Of a DNA stretch of 64,000 bases, positions 56,254-64,000 are shown piece after piece. The notes beneath the pieces were generated by a model. The model was not told where the DNA came from. It was given only the letters and a program-made list of their open reading frames with translations, and did not search any database. The translations under genes and the position numbers were made by a program. Source of the DNA: Liolophura sinensis (lineage: Eukaryota; Mollusca; Polyplacophora; Chitonida; Chitonidae); contig NC_088295.1 of assembly GCF_032854445.1 (NCBI RefSeq), positions 8,560,501-8,624,500 on the forward strand, given 5' to 3'. Position 1 is the stretch's first letter, and the number at the start of each line of letters is the position of its first letter.

Positions 56254-56288
56254 CTGGGACTAATATAACTGTTAAATATTAGTCCCAG
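56254..56288. repeat. 35-bp palindrome, copy 2
   Basis: Arms CTGGGACTAATAT and ATATTAGTCCCAG are a perfect inverted pair around AACTGTTAA. It matches the palindrome at 18927-18959. Confidence 0.85.
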
Positions 56289-56713
56289 TAATGATGGGCG
56301 CACCTCGAGAGCCACAAAAACAGCAGGCCGTGTGTCGCAAGCAAACCGTCCAAGAAATGTGCCTCCTTCAGGATAATGGTATAAACACAATAATGCTAAG
56401 CTTCTATGTATACATTGGTGTTCCCTCGCAACAACCTCCCTCTTAGCCATTGTGACCACTCACTGAACTGTTGTTATGTTGCCATGGAAATATTGACTGG
56501 GAGTTGTTATAACGATCTGCATGTATTGTTTCTGTTATTGTTCGCACTGTGTATTATGCTGAGATATTGACTGTGAGTTAAAACTCCGTCTATATATTGT
56601 TTCTTTATAATGGGGTTTGTCCACACAGTGTATTATGCTATCAAGCTAAGTGATGTATGAAAGCGTTCATGATTGCCAGACGTGATCAGACCTTCATGTA
56701 GAGTCGTATACAT

Positions 56714-57172
56714 ATATGCCGCATGCGACACTGTGAATGTACAGTCAAATACATGTATGCCGTATGCGACACAGTGAATGTACAATCAAATACATGTATG
56801 CCGCATGCGCCACAGAGAATGTACAGTCATACACATGTATGCTGCATGTGCCACAGAGAATGTACAGTCATATACATGTATGCTGCATGTGCCACAGAGA
56901 ATGTACAGTCATACACATGTATGCTGCATGCGCCACAGAGAATGTACAGTCATATACATGTATGCTGCATGTGCCACAGAGAATGTACAGTCATACACAT
57001 GTATGCTGCATGCGCCACAGAGAATGTACAGTCATACACATGTATGCTGCATGTGCCACAGAGAATGTACAGTCATATACATGTGTATGCTGCATGCGCC
57101 ACAGAGAATGTACAGTCATATACATGTGTATGCTGCATGTGCCACAGAGAATGTACAGTCATATACATATAT
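56714..57172. repeat. 41-bp minisatellite open in three frames
   Basis: About 11 copies of a 41-bp unit (CATGTATGCTGCATGCGCCA, CAGAGAATGTACAGTCATA); two late units are 43 bp. Because 41 is not a multiple of three, each unit moves the reading frame, so all three plus frames stay open for about 145 codons with the same rotating peptide. This is a repeat effect and not evidence of genes. Confidence 0.95.
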
Positions 57173-57179
57173 GCTAGAT

Positions 57180-57980
57180 AGATTGACAAACTTGATTGAC
57201 AATGTGTGTTAAGAAAATGTTCGAAAACAAGTGTTGTTCTGGCAAACAATATGCAGAACATATTTCAAATGGGAATACGTGGCACTGTAATAAACCACTG
57301 CAAATATAGCAGTGAATTTTAACACAAAAATTGGCATAAGAAAGCAAGTGCAATAAATACATTGAAATTCACAACCAAAATTTGTTAAAATCTGAGAGTT
57401 GTCATCGAAAACACCAGTTTGCAGTGGGTTGTCAGCGTAGATGTGGTGACGAATGCAGGAAATGTCCAATTACCGTACATGCATATACTTTGTGAAACAA
57501 TATACTGGTGTGAGTCATCTTAACAGCTCTCTGGCTTGTAAAGCTGGCTTCGTGCAATTCTGAATGCATGTCCACATGTTAAAACGTTATGATCTTAAAA
57601 AAGGAAAATAACAAGAGCCAGCTGCTAACGTAATGTAGGTTACATCAAAATCGCCTGTCCAGAACGTGTACTTGTATTTACAGAGCTTTAGACCAGCATT
57701 TTCGTTAGTCCTACTTGATTCCACCTTATCTCGGATGTTTTGGTGTCCATGTGTAGCCACGTTAACATACAATAGTATGTCGATATAAAACAATAGTGTT
57801 ATATTGACATATATAATATTTTTAACAGCATCTCAGTCCACTGTATAATCAATGAAACATCTGTCTACAAGTGCTATTTTTTCAATTTTTCAAACATTAT
57901 ACATGAATTCCACGACATCAAGCGTACAGCGACTACGAGACATTCTCACATTCGTACTTTTTGGGCATATGGTGATGCAG
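57180..57980. other. Noncoding spacer between two arrays
   Basis: AT-rich unique-looking DNA between the 41-bp and 46-bp arrays. Nothing recognised. Confidence 0.4.
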
Positions 57981-57984
57981 ATAG

Positions 57985-60130
57985 CCTATGTAGACCTACT
58001 TGACGGACAATATGAACCCTATTACAGGAGCCTATGTAGACCTACTTGACGGACAGTATAACCCCATTCCAGGAGCCTATGTAGACCTTCTTGGCAAACA
58101 GTATGAACCCCATTCCAGGAGCCTATGTAGACCTACTTGACGGACCGTATGAACCCCATTCCAAGAGCCTATGTAGATCCACTTGACGGACAGTATGAAC
58201 CCCATTCCATGGGCCTATGTAGATCCACTTGACGGACAGTATGAACCCCATTCCAGGAGCCTATGTAGACATACTTGACGGACAGAATGAACCCCATTCC
58301 AGGAGCCTATGTAGATCCACTTGACGGACAGTATGAACCCCATTCCAGGAGCCTATGTAGACCTACTTGACGGACAGTACGAACCCCATTCCAAGAGCCT
58401 ATGTAGACCTACTTGGCGGACAGTATGAACCCCATTCCAGGAGCCTATGTAGATCCACTTGACGGACAGTATGAACCCCATTCCAAGAGCCTATGTAGAC
58501 CTACTTGGCGGACAGTACGAACCCCATTCCAAGAGCCTATGTAGACCTACTTGGCGGACAGTATGAACCCCATTCCAAGAGCCTATGTAGACCTACTTGA
58601 CGGACAGTACGAACCCCATTCCAAGAGCCTATGTAGACCTACTTGACGGACAGTATGAACCCCATTCCAGGAACCTATGTAGATCCACTTGACGGACAGT
58701 ATAACCCCATTCCAGGAACCTATGTAGATCTACTTGGCGGACAGTATGAACCCCATTCCAGGAGCCTATGTAGACCTTCTTGGCGGACAGTATGAACCTC
58801 ATTCCAGGAGCCTATGTAGATCTACTTGACGGACAGTATGAACCCCATTCCAGGAGCCTATGTAGACCTACTTGGCGGACAGTACGAACCCCATTCCAGG
58901 AGCCTATGTAGATCTACTTGACGGACAGTATAACCCCATTCCAGGAGCCTATGTAGACCTACTTGGCGGACAGTATGAACCCCATTCCAGGAGCCTATGT
59001 AGATCCACTTGACGGACAGTATAACCCCATTCCAGGAGCCTATGTAGACCTACTTGGCGGACAGTATGAACCCCATTCCAGGAGCCTATGTAGACCTACT
59101 TGACGGACAGTATGAACCCCATTCCAGGAGCCTATGTAGACCTTCTTGGCGGACAGTATGAACCCCATTCCAGGAGCCTATGTAGATCCACTTGACGGAC
59201 AGTATGAACCCCATTCCAAGAGCCTATGTAGACCTACTTGACGGACAGTATGAACCCCATTCCAGGAGCCTATGTAGATCCACTTGACGGACAGTATGAA
59301 CCCCATTCCAGGAGCCTATGTAGATCTACTTGACGGACAGTATGAACCCCATTCCAGGAGCCTATGTAGATCCACTTGACGGACAGTATAACCCCATTCC
59401 AGGAGCCTATGTAGACTCACTTGACGGACAGTATAAACCCCATTCCAAGAGCCTATGTAGATCTACTTGGCGGACAGTATGAACCCCATTCCAGGAGCCT
59501 ATGTAGATCTACTTGACGGACAGTATGAACCCATTCCAGGAGCCTATGTAGATCCACTTGACGGACAATATGAACTCCATTACAGGAGCCTATGTAGATC
59601 TACTTGACGGACAGTATGAACCCCATTCCAAGAGCCTATGTAGACTTACTTGACGGACAGTATGAACCCCATTCCAGGAGCCTATGTAGATCCACTTGAC
59701 GGACAGTATAACCCCATTCCAAGAGCCTATGTAGATCCACTTGACGGACAGTATAACCCCATTCCAGGAGCCTATGTAGATCCACTTGACGGACAGTATG
59801 AACCCCATTCCAGGAGCCTATGTAGATCCGCTTGACGGACAGTATGAACCCCATTCCAGGAGCCTATGTAGACCTACTTGACGGACAATATGAACTCCAT
59901 TACAGGAGCCTATGTAGATCCACTTGACGGACAATATGAACCCCATTCCAAGAGCCTATGTAGACCTACTTGACGGACAGTATGAACCCCATTCCAAGAG
60001 CCTATGTAGATCTACTTGACGGACAGTATGAACCCCATTCCAAGAGCCTATGTAGACCTACTTGACGGACAGTATGAACCCATTTCAGGTACCTATGTAG
60101 ACATACTTGACGGACAGAATGAACCCAGGT
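57985..60130. repeat. 46-bp satellite-like array, about 46 copies
   Basis: The unit is TATGTAGACCTACTTGACGG, ACAGTATGAACCCCATTCCA, GGAGCC (46 bp). Common variants are GATCCACTT for GACCTACTT, TTGGCGG for TTGACGG, CAAGAGCC for CAGGAGCC, and a one-base-shorter ATAACCCC form. Variants recur in blocks, which suggests local amplification. It spans about 2.1 kb. Confidence 0.97.
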
Positions 60131-60428
60131 ACACGATAACTTGTTTATTGGGAGTGCTTAGCCCAAAGTGCCAGTGTATGCAATCGTGACGCTGATAGGT
60201 TTTACTCACATACATGGAAATTGTGACACAGGCGTGAATTCTTTTTTATACGCCACATCAAGTTTGATGTGCGATTATTAAGTTTGTCCCAAGTTTTGAT
60301 GATTGAAAACTGAATCCATATTTTACGCCGTGTATAATACAAATATACCTAAAATTTTGACACGGATATCGATCAGTTTATCACTTAACTGCAATGCCCA
60401 AATGTATAGTGTGCATACGGTACTGGTA

Positions 60429-60963
60429 CTTAAAGGAGAAGAAAACATAAAAATTATGCCAAATTTTTTTTTCAAGAGAAACGGGTATTTAAAAGTATTT
60501 TTGTATGGTGGGTATTTGGGACCAACTTTTGGTATTTATCATTGTTGCATAATAATGTTCTAAATAAGGATGTGATGCTTGTTTAATAAACTTATTTGGA
60601 TGTAAACTTGTTGTCTATATCGAAACATATGCATTTAACCTAGATTATGATAATATTTATGAGCATATCAAAAATATAAATATGATCCAAATTGAGGTTT
60701 AATACATTTGTTAGCTGAAAAGAACAAATTCTACTGCAAAATTGTTACTCAACCTGTGTTACACCCTCATTTATGACATTATTAAACAAAGACTATAAAT
60801 ACCAAAAGGTGGTCCCAAATACCCACCATACAAAAACTATTTTCAAGTATCTTTTTCTCCTACAGGAAAAATCCGAAAAATATTGAAGACCACATTTAGG
60901 AATGACTTTTCGCACTCTTTACTCTGAGCTATATGTCATTTTTATGTTTTCTCCACCTTTAAG
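60429..60963. mobile_element. MITE with long terminal inverted repeats
   Basis: The left end CTTAAAGGAGAAGAAAACAT pairs with the right end ATGTTTTCTCCACCTTTAAG. Further inside, GTATGGTGGGTATTTGGGAC at about 60502 pairs with GTCCCAAATACCCACCATAC at about 60811. The arms total about 110 bp on each side with small indels; overall about 535 bp. No transposase frame, so it is non-autonomous. Confidence 0.85.
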
Positions 60964-60969
60964 AGTATT

Positions 60970-63300
60970 TTTTTTATGGGAAAGTATTCAGAAATGGTTT
61001 TTAAGGAAACAGCTCAAAAGCGGAGAAGCGGAAACACCTTCTGATTGATCTTAGCCTAACAATCAGTCCGTTGTTTTCAGCCTGTCTCTTCAATGTACGG
61101 TCTGACACGTGAAATTATCTATTTGTCCAAAACACGAGGGAAATGAAAATCTCTCTTTCAGTTCAATGACATCATTTATCACCCAAACAAGTTTCTGTCT
61201 GTGATAAACTGTTATCAAATTTGACGTTGTGGCTGTGTGAAATGAGTTATAAGATTATCATTGAGAAAGCATTCATGGGTATCTAATCGCCGTCGTCGTT
61301 CCCCAGAAATAGGTCGCGTACACTGTGGGGCTTCTGTAGGCCTACTTGCTGTGTTCAAATCGTTTTGGCCGTAATTTCACGTTAAGTCTTAAGCTGAAGT
61401 AACCATTGGCCACCATGCGTTATGGGGCGTAGGGAGAGATGTGTGGATTTTATTGGTTTACCAGCCGCAAAATTCCAGGTTACAATGAATGTTGTCAGTT
61501 AAGGCATTAAACTAATAACAAACTTAGTATTTAGTCCAAATAGCTATATAAAGTTTAATTTCTCGAGCGAGAGAATGTGCACATTAAAGGAACTTTGCCA
61601 ATGAACTATTTTATCTCTTCTTCCAAAGACCATCTTCCGAAAAACTCAAGCAAACCATAAATTAAAACAACACATGTTGTAGATGAATTGCTTATATTAG
61701 ACGGGCAAGTTTTCTTAGCAGTGCATCAATGAAGCGTATTCTTCTCGAGGGGAGGTATGACTGAGCACGACGTTAAACCCCAAGCACTCACTCATTCACT
61801 AGAAGGGAGGTAACTCTCTAACTATTAGGCTTGTAGGCCGTTATTTCTGGTACCTACGACTACTACCTAAACCATACAGAAAACATTGACTCTACGCCTC
61901 AAAACACACATTTCTATTCCAGCTGTCAACCAATAAAAAAGTTCCAGGTCAATAATCGCAAGGCCAATTCTCAAAACGACGTTTAACACAAATTAACAAA
62001 GAACTAAGAAAGTATATAAAGTACGAAATTAGTACGGGATCATGGAGAAACAGTTAACAGTTTCAATGATGTTGGAAATACTCAAGGTGTGTTCTAGGCG
62101 AATAAGTGAGATTACTATTCAGTTCGTGTATCATTCTAGAATATAAGTTTTCGATAATAATACGTGTGTCTCATTTGCGCTTTTATTGCAACTGTTCGTA
62201 TATCCAAAGTGGTGATCTCATTCAACACGATGAATATACGGTATCTAGCCTCGAGCAATCATGAAATTGATTTACTTATAAGAAAATTATACTCACCGTA
62301 AAACTTAAGATAGAGTGAAGGCGTTTGGTGGAATAGCCTCGACACATCAGTTTTTGCAGTAATAACTTGTGACGTTGGTTGACATCGTCGTACAACAATC
62401 GTCACAAATGATACAAGACGAGACACGTTACTGCCATATTGCAGGACCCTTCGGTATATTGCTGTTCAAGTCAGGATAATTTACAAGGTCAAAATTGAAA
62501 CTATCCCTCTTGTCGTCAAATCTTTGGACAAATATAGATCCAGATAACATGCACCATCTGGAAAGCCTGTCATTTTCTTTAAATCCAGTAGGTATATATC
62601 TTTCAAAGCCTTTGTTATATATGGATTGTTCAACGCTCTCGGATCAATATACCGTTTCGTGAATGAGAAAACCTATATACATGTATGTTTGCACACAGGA
62701 AGACCTGAAATACATGTGAAACATTTATGTTTCTTGTATATTCTTTGGAGACTTCTCATATAGAGCGACGGCTTCTGTAGCCTTTTGCCATATAGGGATA
62801 CGCGGACCCCTGAATGCTTTTTGACATGGTGTTGGTCTACCCGCCGACTACTTGTCACTGGCAACACATTTTGACCTCATGGAGATTTCTGAAATGTCCT
62901 CTACATGTATTTCTGAAAACGCATATAAGCAAATAAAGGGTATCACGGTACATCAAAAATAAATATACATTCATTCAAAATTGTTGAATTTAGAGTTGCT
63001 TTAAATGTACACATTTATGTGCACCAGACTGCCTCAGAAGAAAGTTAGGTTATGGGCAAAAAAAATTTAAAAACAGTGTGAGAATAGATTTGTTGCTTCC
63101 ATTAATAAGAGGATGAATTAATGTACTGGAACTGGATTACCAATGGAAAAAAGAAAAAACATTGCACAAAGTTGCTGAGTTTCAGCTCCTGCCAATCCCC
63201 ACTGGTAAAAAATATTCTAAAATGAACATCTGAACAAATGTGATAAATAACGGTACACATTATCAGCTTATGACATTGGGTAATCTTTGATCAATTAAAT
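60970..63300. other. Noncoding, with a repeat 3' end
   Basis: No gene recognised. GACGTTAAACCCCAAGCACT followed by CACTCATTCACT at 61770-61800 resembles the 3' end of another dispersed repeat; a similar piece lies on the other strand near 33930-33960. Confidence 0.4.
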
Positions 63301-63308
63301 GTTTGATA

Positions 63309-63600
63309 TGACTTGACTGAAGCTGGATACGAGTTGACCTGAGTTGGGTACGACTTGACTGGAGTTGGGTACGACTTGACTGGAGTTGGGTACGACTTGA
63401 GTGGAGTTGGGTACGACTTGACTGGAGTTGGGTACAACTTGAGTGGAGTTGGGTACGACTTGACTGGAGTTGGGTACGACTTGACTGGAGTTGGGTACGA
63501 CTTGAGTGGAGTTGGGTACGACTTGACCTGAATTGGGTACGACTTGACTGGAGTTGCATATATACGACTTTGAAAGTGTACGAGCTCACATGGGTACGAG
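63309..63600. repeat. 21-bp minisatellite
   Basis: About 13 copies of GACTTGACTGGAGTTGGGTA-C. The period is a multiple of three, so minus-strand frames stay open with a 7-residue repeat (SYPTPVK-like). No sign of a real gene. Confidence 0.95.
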
Positions 63601-64000
63601 TTGCCCTGCACTGAAGAGTATAGACTTATTTACTTCACATACACACATATAGTTGTTTAAAATAAACTGCACGACTCTTATAGACTCTTTTCCATTGACA
63701 TATTGACCTTTAAATCCCCACTACTCCACTGTATATGCATGTATATGGGACAATCTGATAGAACCCCACTAACAGGGTTATAAACATCAACCTGACAGAC
63801 ATGCGCACATTGAAACTAACATAATGGGCAATAAATGGGGTGATGGGGTAGGGAGGGACTGTTGAAGTTTACTATAATAGTCTGTATACATAGGCTTAAG
63901 TGAAATTTCTTTAGAATGGCATAAACATCAGACAAACTAAAGCACAATATAAGTACAGAAAACCTTTCATACACGAAATGAAATATACAATATTTTATTC
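63601..64000. other. Noncoding, nothing recognised
   Basis: AT-rich end of the window without a recognisable feature. Confidence 0.4.

Noticed and set aside
56723-57212. Three overlapping frames of about 145 codons
   Set aside because: They are produced by a 41-bp repeat that rotates the frame each unit.
57985-60130. CRISPR-like array
   Set aside because: Units are contiguous with no unique spacers and this is animal DNA; it is a satellite.
63263-63611. Two 106-108 codon minus-strand frames
   Set aside because: Open only because of the 21-bp repeat.

Overview
The window is animal genomic DNA: intron-rich genes with GT-AG splice sites, an AT-rich background, many minisatellites, and a tRNA-derived SINE of a type I associate with marine molluscs. 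I infer a lophotrochozoan, most likely a mollusc; the species cannot be read from the sequence.

Layout. (1) About 3.2-14.0 kb, plus strand: a RASGEF1-type Ras/Rap guanine nucleotide exchange factor in at least 20 coding exons, with a possible 3.8 kb 3' UTR ending near a poly(A) signal at 17.83 kb. (2) 22.2-27.7 kb, minus strand: a four-exon C1GALT1-type core 1 beta-1,3-galactosyltransferase with signal anchor, donor-binding DDD and the conserved C-terminal cysteine-containing exon. Each host gene carries one single-base frame slip in an otherwise well-conserved exon, so sequence error or recent damage must be weighed for both. (3) 27.7-39.3 kb: mostly noncoding, with several minisatellites. 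(4) 39.64-54.20 kb: a complete but decayed Polinton/Maverick element (virus-like DNA transposon). It has terminal inverted repeats, a flanking direct repeat, and a GC content clearly above the flanks. It carries protein-primed DNA polymerase B, a retroviral-like integrase, an FtsK/HerA-type packaging ATPase, a probable double-jelly-roll major capsid protein and at least seven further element genes. (5) 54.2-64.0 kb: noncoding DNA rich in MITE-like elements, a fold-back structure, a 46-bp satellite of about 2.1 kb, and 41-bp and 21-bp arrays.

The Polinton genes form opposed blocks. PolB reads rightward and meets a leftward block (integrase, three or four small proteins, ATPase, capsid). A 453-residue protein is divergent from the capsid gene across about 60 bp of nested palindromes. 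A second leftward gene is divergent from a rightward block of three genes. The polymerase has lost the segments that should hold palm motifs A and B, the ATPase has Asp for the invariant Walker A glycine, and the capsid, integrase and several small genes have stops or frame slips. The element therefore looks unable to move by itself. One gene keeps a single 347-codon frame but has four internal stops, three of them TAG.
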